NCBI GenBank assembly: GCA_964633715.1
Contig: CAZWHQ010000017.1
Span: 1-64,000 of the forward strand
Length of the DNA: 64,000 nucleotides
Direction: 5' to 3'
Source: JAUWVG01 sp964633715
Lineage (GTDB): Bacteria > Acidobacteriota > Aminicenantia > Aminicenantales > Aminicenantaceae
Of the stretch, positions 9,248 to 19,642 are shown one piece after another (the first letter of the stretch is position 1; each line of letters starts with the position of its first letter). The translations under genes were made by a program, and so were the position numbers. Under the pieces are notes generated by a model. The model searched no databases, was not told the origin of the DNA, and saw nothing but the letters and a program-made list of their open reading frames with translations.

Positions 9248-12064
9248 ATGACAAACTGGAAGAGACTTATTACCGCTATTTCTATCGTTCTTTTGGTTGT
9301 TCTTTCAGGTTTTTCTCAAATTCCTTTAGATCAAAAGCCGCCAATCGATCCAAAAATTACGGTTGGCGTGCTTCAAAACGGTCTTAAGTATTATATCCGT
9401 GAAAACGGACAACCTGAGAACCGGGCAGAGCTGCGTCTTGTCGTCAATGTGGGATCCATACAGGAAGACAAGGACCAGCTTGGCTTGGCTCACTTCGTCG
9501 AACACATGGCTTTTAACGGAACAGAACATTTTGCCAAACAGGAGCTTGTTGAATTCATGGAATCCATTGGTATGAGATTCGGACCCGGCCTCAATGCTAT
9601 GACCAGCTTTGACGAAACCATCTACATGCTGAGAGTCCCCACGGATAAACATGAGGTGATTAAAACGGCTTTTCAAATACTTGAGGACTGGTCTCATGCT
9701 CTTTCTTTTGAAGATGAGGAGATCGACAAGGAACGGGGAGTCATCATCGAGGAATGGCGTTTGGGCCAGGGAGCCAGTGCTCGAATGAGGGACAAACAGT
9801 TTCCCATCTTGTTTAAGGATTCTCTTTATGCTGAGCGGCTTCCCATCGGCAAAAAAGACATCATCGAAAAATTTGACTACGAGACGCTCAAACGATTTTA
9901 TAAAGACTGGTACCGCCCAGACCTGATGGCCGTTTTAGCAGTGGGTGATTTCGACAAGACAGAAGTGGAGGCGCTGATTAAAGAGCATTTCAGCGGCCTG
10001 GTCAATCCTTCGAATCCCAGACCTCGAGTTCTCGCCGAGGTCCCTGATCACGAAGAGACCTTAACCGCAATCGCCACCGATAAAGAGACCACCTCTACAA
10101 GCGTTTCGGTTTATTTTAAACATCCTCTCCGGGAGATGGAAACTGTTGGCACTCTCCGGCAGATGATAGTCGATAATATGTACAACGGCATGCTCAACCA
10201 GAGATTTTCCGAGATGACGCAAAAGCCGGATTCTCCATTTCTTATGGCTTTTTCCGGCCGCGGGCTCTTCGTTAGATCAAAGGAAGTCTATTCCCTATCA
10301 GCCATGGTCGATGAAAAGAAAATAAAGGATGGATTAGAGGCTCTGTTTGTCGAATCGGAAAGGGTTTTCCGTTTCGGTTTTACACAATCTGAACTGGATA
10401 GGCAAAAAATCAATTTAATGAGATCTCTGGAACGCGCCTATGCTGAAAGAGAGAAAGGCCGATCCACGACTTATGTCTCTGAATACATTCGAAACTTCCT
10501 GCAGGGAGAACCTATTCCCGGCATCGAGTATGAATATGAACTGTACAAGCGTTTTGTGCCGGAAATAAAGTTAGGGGAGATCAACCGTCTTGGAAAGGAG
10601 TGGATCACCGACAACAACCGGGTGATTATGGTGAGTGCGCCCGAAAAGGAAGATCTTCAAATACCAACAGAGGAAGAACTTCTCGATGTTCTTGCGGCTG
10701 TGGCTGACATAGAGATAAAACCATATGAGGATACCGTAACCGATGAACCCCTCTTGCAAGAAATTCCCCAGCCCGGAAATATTGTCAGCACTAAAAAACT
10801 TGAAAAGATGGGGCTCACTGAATGGGAGCTGTCCAATGGAGTTCTTGTTGTGCTCAAACCAACCGACTTCAAGGAAGATGAAATCCTGTTTAGGGCTCTC
10901 AGTCCAGGAGGAACATCTCTCGCTGATGATGAGGATTACATCCCAGCTAGCACGGCCGCTCAAATTATCTCCATGGGCGGGCTGAGAAATTTTACGGCTA
11001 TTGACCTTCAAAAAAAGCTGTCTGGAAAAGTCGTAAGCGTCAGACCGTTTATATCTGAACTTGAGGAAAGCCTCTCAGGTAGCGCTTCCCCAAAAGATAT
11101 TGAAACAATGTTCCAGCTCATCTATCTCACTTTTACGGCTCCACGAGCCGATGCCGATATTTTCAAAGTTTATGTCAACCAAATGAAGACCATGTTAAAA
11201 AACCGTGATGTCAGTCCTATGACCGCCTTCCAGGATATGCTCCGGTCAACGCTTTCGCAAAATCACATCCGCACAAGACCAAGGACGGTCGAGACCATCG
11301 AAGAGATGGACCTGGATAAATCCTATGATTTTTACAAAGACCGTTTTGCCGACGCCGGTGATTTCACATTTATCTTTATTGGAAATATTGATTTGGAGAC
11401 TATAAAACCTCTGGTGGAGCTCTATCTTGGAGCGCTTCCCACAAAGGGCCGAGAAGAATCATGGCGGGATGTGGGCATTGATTTCCCCAAGGGTGTAATC
11501 AAAAAGTCTGTCTACAAAGGCATTGAGCCCAAGAGCCAGACGAGCATCGTGTTTACTGGACCTTTCCAATATGACAGCACTCACCGTGTGCTAATTCGGG
11601 CGATGGGGATGGTGTTTCAGACAAGGCTCCGTGAGGTCCTTCGTGAAGAATTGGGAGGCACCTACAGCGTTGGGGCCAGTCCAAGTTATGTGAAAATTCC
11701 GAAATCGGAGTACCGCATATCGATCAGTTTCGGCTCAGATCCTCAAAGAGTCGAAGAGCTGACAAAAGCCATATTCCAGGAGATCGAAAAATTAAAGACT
11801 GAAGATATCTCCGAAGATGAAGTCCGAGATGCCCGAGAGGCACTTCGCCGTAGTACGGAAACAGGCCTTAAGCAGAACAGCTGGCTTATCACCCAGCTGG
11901 CCTACAAGTACCGCCTGGGAGAGGATCCCGGCAATCTCCTCCTCCTGTGGGATGAGCCGATCAAGCTCCTTACTCCGAAAGTGATTCAGGAGGCGGCTCA
12001 GGAATATTTCAACATGGACAACTATGTCCAGATCTCACTCTTCCCGGAAAAAGACATTAAATAA
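9248..12064 (+). CDS. M16-family zinc peptidase (insulinase/PqqL-like), secreted
   Basis: A 938-residue exported metallopeptidase. After a Sec signal the first M16 unit contains the inverted zinc motif HFVEH near residue 85, with the third-ligand segment ERGVIIEEWR about 75 residues later. A second, inactive M16 half follows (about residues 500-930), including the RxxxY-type segment LREELGGTYSVGASPSY. This two-unit layout is that of periplasmic PqqL/M16B proteins that degrade peptides. The ATG at 9248 is preceded by GGGAGG; a TTG ten codons upstream lacks a ribosome site. It follows the LytTR pair and converges with a broken permease gene. Confidence 0.92.
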   Translation: MTNWKRLITAISIVLLVVLSGFSQIPLDQKPPIDPKITVGVLQNGLKYYIRENGQPENRAELRLVVNVGSIQEDKDQLGLAHFVEHMAFNGTEHFAKQELVEFMESIGMRFGPGLNAMTSFDETIYMLRVPTDKHEVIKTAFQILEDWSHALSFEDEEIDKERGVIIEEWRLGQGASARMRDKQFPILFKDSLYAERLPIGKKDIIEKFDYETLKRFYKDWYRPDLMAVLAVGDFDKTEVEALIKEHFSGLVNPSNPRPRVLAEVPDHEETLTAIATDKETTSTSVSVYFKHPLREMETVGTLRQMIVDNMYNGMLNQRFSEMTQKPDSPFLMAFSGRGLFVRSKEVYSLSAMVDEKKIKDGLEALFVESERVFRFGFTQSELDRQKINLMRSLERAYAEREKGRSTTYVSEYIRNFLQGEPIPGIEYEYELYKRFVPEIKLGEINRLGKEWITDNNRVIMVSAPEKEDLQIPTEEELLDVLAAVADIEIKPYEDTVTDEPLLQEIPQPGNIVSTKKLEKMGLTEWELSNGVLVVLKPTDFKEDEILFRALSPGGTSLADDEDYIPASTAAQIISMGGLRNFTAIDLQKKLSGKVVSVRPFISELEESLSGSASPKDIETMFQLIYLTFTAPRADADIFKVYVNQMKTMLKNRDVSPMTAFQDMLRSTLSQNHIRTRPRTVETIEEMDLDKSYDFYKDRFADAGDFTFIFIGNIDLETIKPLVELYLGALPTKGREESWRDVGIDFPKGVIKKSVYKGIEPKSQTSIVFTGPFQYDSTHRVLIRAMGMVFQTRLREVLREELGGTYSVGASPSYVKIPKSEYRISISFGSDPQRVEELTKAIFQEIEKLKTEDISEDEVRDAREALRRSTETGLKQNSWLITQLAYKYRLGEDPGNLLLLWDEPIKLLTPKVIQEAAQEYFNMDNYVQISLFPEKDIK

Positions 12065-12070
12065 AAAGAC

Positions 12071-13740
12071 TTATTCGTATTTAAGTGTATCAGAGGGATT
12101 GGTGCGGGCAGCCTGTAATGTGTGGATGCTTATTGTACAAGCGGCTATTATAAGGGCCAGGAGTCCAGAGACCAGAAAAATCCAGGGTGTGAGAGAAATC
12201 CGGAATGCATAATTTTTCAGCACAGCCGACATAGCCAGATATGCCGCTGGCCAGGCGATTAAATTTGCTGCCAGGACAAGCCAGAGAAATTCTCTGTTGA
12301 TCAGCAGGACAATTTGGCGGGTTGAGGCGCCTAATACTCTGCGAATCCCGATCTCTCTTGTTCTGAGGAAAATAATCTGAAGAGTCAGTCCCAGAAGGCC
12401 GGAGCAGGCAATCAGGATAGCAAAAATCGATGCATACTCCACCAAACGAATCCACAGTTCTTCGCGCTTGTACTGCTGTGCAACATCCTCATCTAAAAAT
12501 GAATATTCAAAGAGCGTTTCAGGAGCAAGAGCAATGAATTCTTTTTCAATAGCAGCCACTGCCTCTCGAAGCCTGTCTCCTTTGACTTTTAAGAAAGTGT
12601 ACTCAAAGTCCATTCCGACCATACCCATAAAAGCCGGGTAGATAGGATCATGCAGTGACTCATAGTAAAAATCTTCGACAACACCGATAATTTGCCGATT
12701 GAAATCGGTATTAAAAAACTCGGAAAGGTAGTGCCCCGGGGGGGATTCTATTCCTAACATTTTCGCGAACGACTCATTGATGATGATGGATCCCTCTGGA
12801 TCCGAAGGGTATTCATCGGAGAAATTTCTTCCTGCAATGAGTTTCAATCCTAGAGTTGGGATGAAATCCTGATCGACATAATTATACACAACCAGGTCCT
12901 GCTCGCCGCTCGGTCGTTTAAAATATGTTCCCATCCAACCCTCTGGAAAGGTTCATAAAATTGAAGCATGCAATGATCATAACCAAGAGTGCAATCACTG
13001 CCAGGATAAGAGAGTATTTTATTGTGCTTTTCTGATTTAACACATAAGAACTAAATTCTCCTTTTAAATGAAAGTCGGCGAAGGGCTGGAGAACATGTCC
13101 ACTGTCCTTCGAGTATTTCTCTTGAATTGGTCGATCGATTGTGGTCTTGAATTTTTCTTGCAGTTCTGAAGCGTATGTTCCGTTTTCCATCTGGATGAAA
13201 CAGGACATAGAGGCTCCATTTTGAGGATCATTCAATGAGCTGCCGTACACCTTCTCCATATTGATCAGAATGTCAAAATTGAGACTGGAAGAGTCTGGGA
13301 TTTTTTGCAGAACTCCACCTACGACAAAATCTGGCCCACTGGATCTTCTTCCCCAAAATATTTAGCTGCCGTATTTTCACTGAGAACAATAGAATCCTGG
13401 CTGTGGAGGGTTATTTTGGAATCTCCGTATTTCAGAGGAAATGTAAACATATCCAAAAAAGCGGGATCTGTGAAAAGGGCTTTTTCTTCATAGATTATAT
13501 TATTAGCTTTAGCCACGATATTTTGCTTCTCCATCCGCACGGCGTGAACGACTTCAGGAAACTGCTGGCTGATCTCGAGAGCAGTTATCGCTTTAGGATC
13601 ACCGACAGCTCGACCAATCGGGAGAGAAAGGACAGGATACAGCAGACTATTCCTGTACTTAGGCCAAAAATAATGATCAGGGTGTTAAGTCTATTTCTCA
13701 GTAAATTGGGCAACGTTATTGTTAAGATATTTTTAACCAT
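12071..13740 (-). pseudogene. Degraded FtsX/MacB-like ABC permease
   Basis: Pieces of one large permease lie in order on the minus strand but in different frames. They are an N-terminal stretch with TM1 (from an ATG at 13740 with GAGGAG upstream), a periplasmic piece (13319-13540), a periplasmic piece ending in a TM helix and FNFMNLS (12918-13259), and a C-terminal piece with the last three TM helices and the closing TNPSDTLKYE (12071-12934). The pieces give about 555 codons, whereas family members are about 780-880. The join after FNFMNLS skips roughly 200 residues, including two TM helices. At least three frame breaks and one large deletion make a working protein unlikely. Confidence 0.85.
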
Positions 13741-13890
13741 GTCTTTCTCCTCTTCTCTATTAAAACAATTGCAATAATTATGCCAGATGTTGTACAAGAG
13801 AAAACAGAAATTTATACGGATTTTTATAGATAGAACTGTCTATATACGATACAGACTCTGTACGCAGACGGACACTAAAATCTCATTAAT

Positions 13891-13957
13891 TAGAGGGACA
13901 CTAAATAGAGGGACACAAATAGAGGGACACTAACCTTAATTAACAAACGGAATTAAG
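13891..13957. repeat. Short tandem repeat cluster with adjacent inverted repeat
   Basis: Three near-identical copies of about 14 bases built on TAGAGGGACACTAA lie at 13891-13904, 13905-13918 and 13919-13933, with a weaker half copy (GGACACTAAAA) at 13870-13880. Immediately downstream, CTTAATT (13935-13941) and AATTAAG (13951-13957) form a 7-bp inverted repeat around a 9-base loop. The cluster sits between a dead permease and the 3' end of an S9 peptidase gene. It could be a REP-type or IS200/RAYT-related remnant, but no transposase is present to prove it. Confidence 0.6.
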
Positions 13958-13962
13958 CACGT

Positions 13963-16689
13963 TTAATTTCCACCTTTTTTCTTTAAAAACGGGATGCCGT
14001 TAACCATCCAGTCAGGAGCGGGTTTGCCCATCAGATAGTGGTCGAAAAACTGCTTCATCCGTGTCAAAAAGTCTTTTTGGTTTTCCAGGTTGCGCAAATG
14101 ATGTGGTTCTCCCGGATAGGACAGCAGGATGACCTCTTTTCCCATTCGTCGGGCCGCAGTGTAGAACTCGAGCCCCTGATTCCAGTCGACCGCCCCGTCC
14201 TCTGTGCCTTGCATAATGAGAAAGGGGACCTTGATTTTGTCTGCATGGTGCACAGGAGATTGGCTGATGTAGAGATCCAGATCGCTCCAAGGCGTTGCGC
14301 CCATCCGCCCCTGTCCGAATTGGATCAGCGGTTGGTTGGTGTTGCCTGAACTCTTGTAGAGGATATTGTACATGCTTACCATATTTGTCAGCGGAGCTCC
14401 CGTGACCACACAGGCAAAAATATCCGTCTGGGTTACAGCAAAAGATGACTCATATCCACCCCAGCTGTGCCCCTGAAGTCCGATGTGGTCGGCATCGGCA
14501 TAGCCCAGTTCAATGGTCTTTTTTACGGCCGGAATGACACATTCCATCGCATTCGATCCCGGGGTTCCATTGGCATACACAATGTCGGGCATGAGCACAA
14601 GGTAACCGTTGCTGGCATACGTGGACATATGAGGTCTGTCATCATAGACAGGCATGGAATACTGGTGGTGGCGCTGGGACATCTTTTCGTAAAAATAGAC
14701 AAGCATGGGGTATCGTTTTCCCTCTTCGTATCCTGCCGGAAGGGTTAAAGTAGCCTGAAGTTTTGTCCCTCTTGTGCTCTCATAATCGATGAGAATGCGT
14801 CGTCCCCAGGCGTACTCGGCCTGTTGGGGATTGGCATCCGTGATCTTAGTCAATTTTCCGAAGTCCATCCCACTGACATAATAGTCAGGAAATTCAACAA
14901 ATGTTTGCCGCGTGAACATCAACTTGTCGGCATTTTTAGCCTTTTGAGGGCGCCCAAAGCTTTTATCGTCAAAAACCAATTTTTTAGGAGTTTCCCCGAC
15001 CTTGAGGCTGTAAAAACCCGCCTTTTTGGTCCATTCCCCGTAGGCGCTGAGCAGAAGGGGCTTTGAAGTGTCGATAAAGCGATCTTCCGGATCGAGCCTG
15101 ACGTATCCAAAACGAATCTCCTCCTTTTCGCCAAGTTCCCCGGTAATATTGTCCACTTTTTTTCCGTCCAGCGTGAGCAGGTAGAGATCATATTTATGAG
15201 AGATAATGACGGCTTTCCCGTCCTTGGTCCAGCCTGCAGGACGGTAGCCCGGTTTTTCGTCGTACTGGTGGTCGTCATCCTCGTTAACAAAAAAACCTGG
15301 TTTCCCGTTTGTCAAATGAGTTTTTTCTCCGGTTTCGAGGTTGAAGACCCATAGTTCCTTGTCTTTGAGATACAGAAAGTACCTGCCGTCCGGAGATTGG
15401 CCAAGCGAACGGCCGATCTTTTTTTCAATAAGGATCTTTTCTCCTGTGGCTGTGTTGACATTGTAATAATCGGCCTTTCCTCCGCTGAGATCCAACTGAA
15501 GGATATAGGGTTTATCGTCACGTCCCAGCCCCCAGTTTCCATCTCCTGGAGCGCTCACAGAGCGCATGGCCTCATCTGCCAACCTCACAAACTTCCCGCT
15601 ATTAAGATGATAAACAGAACTGAATGTGAAATTCCGGTTCCTCGATGCCCGGCGCATCTGTACCGATTGAATCTGCTCATCCTTCCAGTGCCAGACATCG
15701 ACATTGGCGACTTTCTCCTTACTGGGTTTTTCCTTTTTTTCTTGCTCTTTTATTCCCAGGAAGAGTTTTGTGCCATTTTTGCTCCAGGTCAAATTTTCCA
15801 GTTCGCAAATCACGAATCCTTTGGGGAAACTGTTATCTTCGGCTGGGCTGTAGGATTTAAAGCCCATTTCTTTCCCTTCAATTCCCGTATAGATAAATAA
15901 ATCATTGTCCTTGCGGACAAACTCCTCATTTTCTGTTCCTTTTAAAAGGGCCAAAGATGTTCCAGCTTCATTCCAAGTCAACTGAGAGTAATTGGCCTCT
16001 CCGGAATCCAATACCCTGATAGTGCCCTCCGCCAATTGGCGAAGCTGAACACCATTTCCCGCCTTTTTATCCGCATCCACAGTAAAAGCCAGATGAGTGC
16101 CTTTTTTGTTGAAAGCGAATTCGGCGACATTGCCCATATTGACCACTGAGCCCGTAGCCAAATCCTTCAGAATCAGGTCTGTGCCTGCATGTTTGGCGTC
16201 TCTGTTGGTTTTGACCTTTTTCACAACATAATATTTCGAGTTTTCCGCAAAAGAAAATGAGGCGGCTCCATCGATAGTAAATTTTTCTTCTGTCCCGAGA
16301 TTGAGAAGTTCGGCTTTGCTCAACACAGGTTTCTTTTCATTCCTCAAAGCTTCTGCCTTTTCTTTGGGCAGATCGATAAGATAGGCCGCCCATCGGCTGT
16401 CTTTCGAAAATGCTGGCTGCTTGGCTCCGGGAATTTCAAATATCTTGTCAGATGTCAGGCTTTTGACATAGAGGGTTGCATCGCCGTCGTTTGGCCTATA
16501 GGCGAAAGTGACCCAGTTTCCGTCTGGAGAAATAGCGGCAGATTCAATCCTTTTCCATTCAGGATAGTCCTCTAGCGTCAAAACCTTTTTTTCCGGGGAT
16601 GTGGTCTCCTGAACACCAAAGGCACTGTCTCCTATCATAAGAACCAATAATAGAACCAAAAAAATGAAAAATTTGTGCGATTTTGTCAT
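13963..16689 (-). CDS. S9-family prolyl oligopeptidase-like secreted peptidase
   Basis: A 908-residue exported serine peptidase. A signal peptide ends near AFG. A long WD40/PD40-type propeller region follows (about residues 40-620), then an alpha/beta-hydrolase domain with nucleophile GHSWGGY near residue 740, Asp in GTEDGAVDW and His in PGEPHHLRN. This is the catalytic triad of the S9 (prolyl oligopeptidase / acylaminoacyl peptidase) clan. The start has AGGAG seven bases upstream. It lies 95 bases downstream of the M14 gene on the same strand and may be cotranscribed with it. The probable role is extracytoplasmic peptide breakdown. Confidence 0.92.
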   Translation of the reverse strand: MTKSHKFFIFLVLLLVLMIGDSAFGVQETTSPEKKVLTLEDYPEWKRIESAAISPDGNWVTFAYRPNDGDATLYVKSLTSDKIFEIPGAKQPAFSKDSRWAAYLIDLPKEKAEALRNEKKPVLSKAELLNLGTEEKFTIDGAASFSFAENSKYYVVKKVKTNRDAKHAGTDLILKDLATGSVVNMGNVAEFAFNKKGTHLAFTVDADKKAGNGVQLRQLAEGTIRVLDSGEANYSQLTWNEAGTSLALLKGTENEEFVRKDNDLFIYTGIEGKEMGFKSYSPAEDNSFPKGFVICELENLTWSKNGTKLFLGIKEQEKKEKPSKEKVANVDVWHWKDEQIQSVQMRRASRNRNFTFSSVYHLNSGKFVRLADEAMRSVSAPGDGNWGLGRDDKPYILQLDLSGGKADYYNVNTATGEKILIEKKIGRSLGQSPDGRYFLYLKDKELWVFNLETGEKTHLTNGKPGFFVNEDDDHQYDEKPGYRPAGWTKDGKAVIISHKYDLYLLTLDGKKVDNITGELGEKEEIRFGYVRLDPEDRFIDTSKPLLLSAYGEWTKKAGFYSLKVGETPKKLVFDDKSFGRPQKAKNADKLMFTRQTFVEFPDYYVSGMDFGKLTKITDANPQQAEYAWGRRILIDYESTRGTKLQATLTLPAGYEEGKRYPMLVYFYEKMSQRHHQYSMPVYDDRPHMSTYASNGYLVLMPDIVYANGTPGSNAMECVIPAVKKTIELGYADADHIGLQGHSWGGYESSFAVTQTDIFACVVTGAPLTNMVSMYNILYKSSGNTNQPLIQFGQGRMGATPWSDLDLYISQSPVHHADKIKVPFLIMQGTEDGAVDWNQGLEFYTAARRMGKEVILLSYPGEPHHLRNLENQKDFLTRMKQFFDHYLMGKPAPDWMVNGIPFLKKKGGN

Positions 16690-16784
16690 ATTTCACTCCT
16701 AAGAGAATTATTCCTATACTAAGGTGCAATCTAAGAATCTGTCAAGCAATAAGTGGAAGCCAGGATCATATGGATTTGGCGTTT

Positions 16785-19388
16785 TCAGCGAGTCACTTCC
16801 TCGGCAGGTCCATAATAAATGGCGTTGAAAAGTAATTTAAACGTGCCATGTGTCTGGGCGCGGTGCTGTGCCGGAAAAGCGAGTACGATAACTTTTCCTT
16901 TCTCAATCTTAAACTCAAGAACGGCCGGCCTGTTTGATAGGTAGGTCTCGCCAATCAGCCACCCGCTTTTTAATATATTTTCTTTGTGATATCTGGCAGC
17001 TACAGTGATTTTATCTTGAAATGATCCAGCAGAGACGCGCAGCGAAGGACTACTTCGGAAGACAGCGTGTGCGTTCAGCGTCATGCCATAACCAAGAGGG
17101 TGAGTCGTATCCACTGAAATATTCAACGTTGAACCAGGACAGTAAAACTCTGTCCTCGGTACTTCTTCTACTGTGTTTCGAAGTGGAAGATTAAACGTAG
17201 TCTGTGCGAAATCCCACGCGCCATTTAAGGTAATGAGTGTGCCGCCTTTTCGCACGAACTCCCTGATGTTGTTCACGCCTTCGGGCCCAATCCCACCTCG
17301 GAATTCTGGAGGAATGCTGTCACCGCCCCGGCCATCGACAATCCGGCTCGTACTGTCAGAAGGAATTATAATCACGTCATAGTTGTCGGCGAGTTTTGAA
17401 TTTTTGACATCTTTATTGAACAGCGACTTAAAAGGAAATTCAAAATCCTGAAGCAGCCAGTTTGTCCACCCTTCGTCCATGTTTCCGCCTGCAAATCGTT
17501 TGTACATTCCCATACGTAAGGGTTTGAGCTTGTACAGTACGCCGGGTATCCTGTCTGGAGCGTTAATAAAATCTAATCCCAGTTCATCAGCTAGAGAACG
17601 CACGAACGCTGTAAGATCCGATCCTCCTCTGACAATCATGGTTCCGGGAGGATAATGGATATTATTTTGTGTGAAACCTTCCTTAATCCACATCACTTCG
17701 TAGCCGTTTTTCAGGCTTTTATTTACAGCCCGGAATGATTGCGTCGAGTTGTGTCCAAAAATATACGCGTTTCCGTTTCCGGCCACAGCACCCTTTGGTA
17801 CGGTCAAGTTCTCTTTCACTACAGTCATCTCGATATCCCTCAATGGTTCGAGAATTGGAACGGCATCGACTCCCATTTGTTCACTCATTGAAAATTCAGC
17901 CAGATCGTAAGGCCGGATGGGGGACATATCGCTCTGATTTCTAGTCCATGGATTGTCAGGATAGTTCACCTGTTCCAAAAACGACTTGATAAAAACCCTC
18001 ATGGGCTGCGCACAGGAAAACACATAACTTCCCGGTGCAAACACACGCGAACCAACCTGATAGGATTTATTTAGGATATTCACCTCAACGCCGTTCGCTT
18101 GGAATATTTTCACGAGACGAAAAGCCGTTGGAAAATCGTGCTGCTCTTTGGGAATGATGTACGCATAGGGAGGTTCTGTTTTGCCGCGTTCGATATTGCC
18201 CTGTGCCTTAGCGATCATATTCCTGAGCATGGCTTCTCGATAGCGTGCGCCAAGTTCCAGTACTGCTTTTGAAACAATGAGCTGCTGCTCGACAATATCA
18301 CGCAAGTGCCACCATCCGCCCGGCCACAGACGAGGCATGCTGTTTTGCGGGAAATATCCGGGTCGTCCACGTGAACCGCCCAACTGATCCGGCATGACGT
18401 AAACTGGATTGGCCCAGTCTGCATTTGCTGATTCGGTAAGCATTCCTGCAATATTGTGATAATTAGTCGTGTTGTTAAACAATGACTGCACCCATCCCGC
18501 ATAATTAGAACCCGATTCGATTCCGCTTTTTCCTGCCCGATCCAAGGCTACAGCCATGTGTGCTCCATAAAGTTGATGTTCGCGCCAAATAAGCGGATCG
18601 ACATTGGGATGAATAGGATCGACATAGGGCGGAATGTAATATCGTGCGCCGGAACCGCCCATCTGGTGGTGGTCGACGTAAGCCTGGGGAATCCAGTCAC
18701 GATAGATCACCTTCGCAAAAATCTTTGTCTCCTTTTGTGTCAGCTGAAATCCGTCCCTATTGTTATCATGCCCGGTGTAGAAATGGTAAAGATACGGGAG
18801 ACTGGTGTTGCTGTATTCGGAGTCTTTATATTTATTGAACCACTCGGTCACCATTATCTGGCCGTCAGGATTAAAACAGGGAATCATAAGAAATATCGTA
18901 TTGTCCAGTATTTTTCTGATTATTGGATCATTACTGGTCACCAATTCGTGTGCCAATTCCGAGGCCCCCTGTGTAGCTCCCACTTCAGTCGCATGCAGCG
19001 AATGCGAAATAGCGCACACATACTTTCCGTTTTTGACTAAATCTTCAATCTCTTGTTCGGACAATCCTCTTGGGTCTGAAATCTTTCTATTGATCTGACG
19101 ATATTTTTCAAGGTTTTTTAAATTGTCGGGCGAGGAAAATATGGCCAGGAGAAAGGGATTGCCTAAAGTGCTTTCTCCAAGATTTTGAACAACAACACGG
19201 TCAGATCGACTGGAAAGAAGTTTAAAATACTCGACTATCCGATTCCAGTGTGCCAATTTTCCATCCGCTCCCATCTGAAATCCGAAAAATTGTTCCGGAG
19301 TAGGGATTTCCTGTGCTTCAAGACTCGGAACCAGAAATAGAAGAAAGAGTACAAATGTCATAGCGTAACCATAAATTTGACGTTTCAT
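16785..19388 (-). CDS. M14-family zinc carboxypeptidase, secreted
   Basis: An 867-residue exported metallopeptidase. A signal peptide ends near LEA. The M14 domain (about residues 45-370) carries the zinc pair HATE in SHSLHATEVG and a later YVDHHQMGG histidine segment. The C-terminal half includes a glutamine-amidotransferase-like / DJ-1-like fold (about residues 680-790: YDVIIIPSDS, then REFVRKGGTLITLNG), as in large M14 proteins of Aminicenantes and Bacteroidota. The ATG has AAGGAGA upstream. It is probably the first gene of a minus-strand unit with the S9 peptidase. Confidence 0.9.
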   Translation of the reverse strand: MKRQIYGYAMTFVLFLLFLVPSLEAQEIPTPEQFFGFQMGADGKLAHWNRIVEYFKLLSSRSDRVVVQNLGESTLGNPFLLAIFSSPDNLKNLEKYRQINRKISDPRGLSEQEIEDLVKNGKYVCAISHSLHATEVGATQGASELAHELVTSNDPIIRKILDNTIFLMIPCFNPDGQIMVTEWFNKYKDSEYSNTSLPYLYHFYTGHDNNRDGFQLTQKETKIFAKVIYRDWIPQAYVDHHQMGGSGARYYIPPYVDPIHPNVDPLIWREHQLYGAHMAVALDRAGKSGIESGSNYAGWVQSLFNNTTNYHNIAGMLTESANADWANPVYVMPDQLGGSRGRPGYFPQNSMPRLWPGGWWHLRDIVEQQLIVSKAVLELGARYREAMLRNMIAKAQGNIERGKTEPPYAYIIPKEQHDFPTAFRLVKIFQANGVEVNILNKSYQVGSRVFAPGSYVFSCAQPMRVFIKSFLEQVNYPDNPWTRNQSDMSPIRPYDLAEFSMSEQMGVDAVPILEPLRDIEMTVVKENLTVPKGAVAGNGNAYIFGHNSTQSFRAVNKSLKNGYEVMWIKEGFTQNNIHYPPGTMIVRGGSDLTAFVRSLADELGLDFINAPDRIPGVLYKLKPLRMGMYKRFAGGNMDEGWTNWLLQDFEFPFKSLFNKDVKNSKLADNYDVIIIPSDSTSRIVDGRGGDSIPPEFRGGIGPEGVNNIREFVRKGGTLITLNGAWDFAQTTFNLPLRNTVEEVPRTEFYCPGSTLNISVDTTHPLGYGMTLNAHAVFRSSPSLRVSAGSFQDKITVAARYHKENILKSGWLIGETYLSNRPAVLEFKIEKGKVIVLAFPAQHRAQTHGTFKLLFNAIYYGPAEEVTR

Positions 19389-19642
19389 TGTGTTCTCCTT
19401 TTCAACCCTCTTGTATCACAAATGAAACATATCACACTCAAAACAGCAAAATCAATTTTACTCTCAACTGACCAAATAATGCAGAAACCTTCGGTGATTT
19501 AAATCCGGCTGAGGATCTTATTTGGGATCCCTTCAGTCTGGTTTTTCAGCGGTTTCACTCCGGATTATCATACGCTCAAGAGACGTTCTATCTGAAGCCT
19601 ATGAAATAGGTTCACTCAAAAGGACGATTCTGCTAAAATTCG

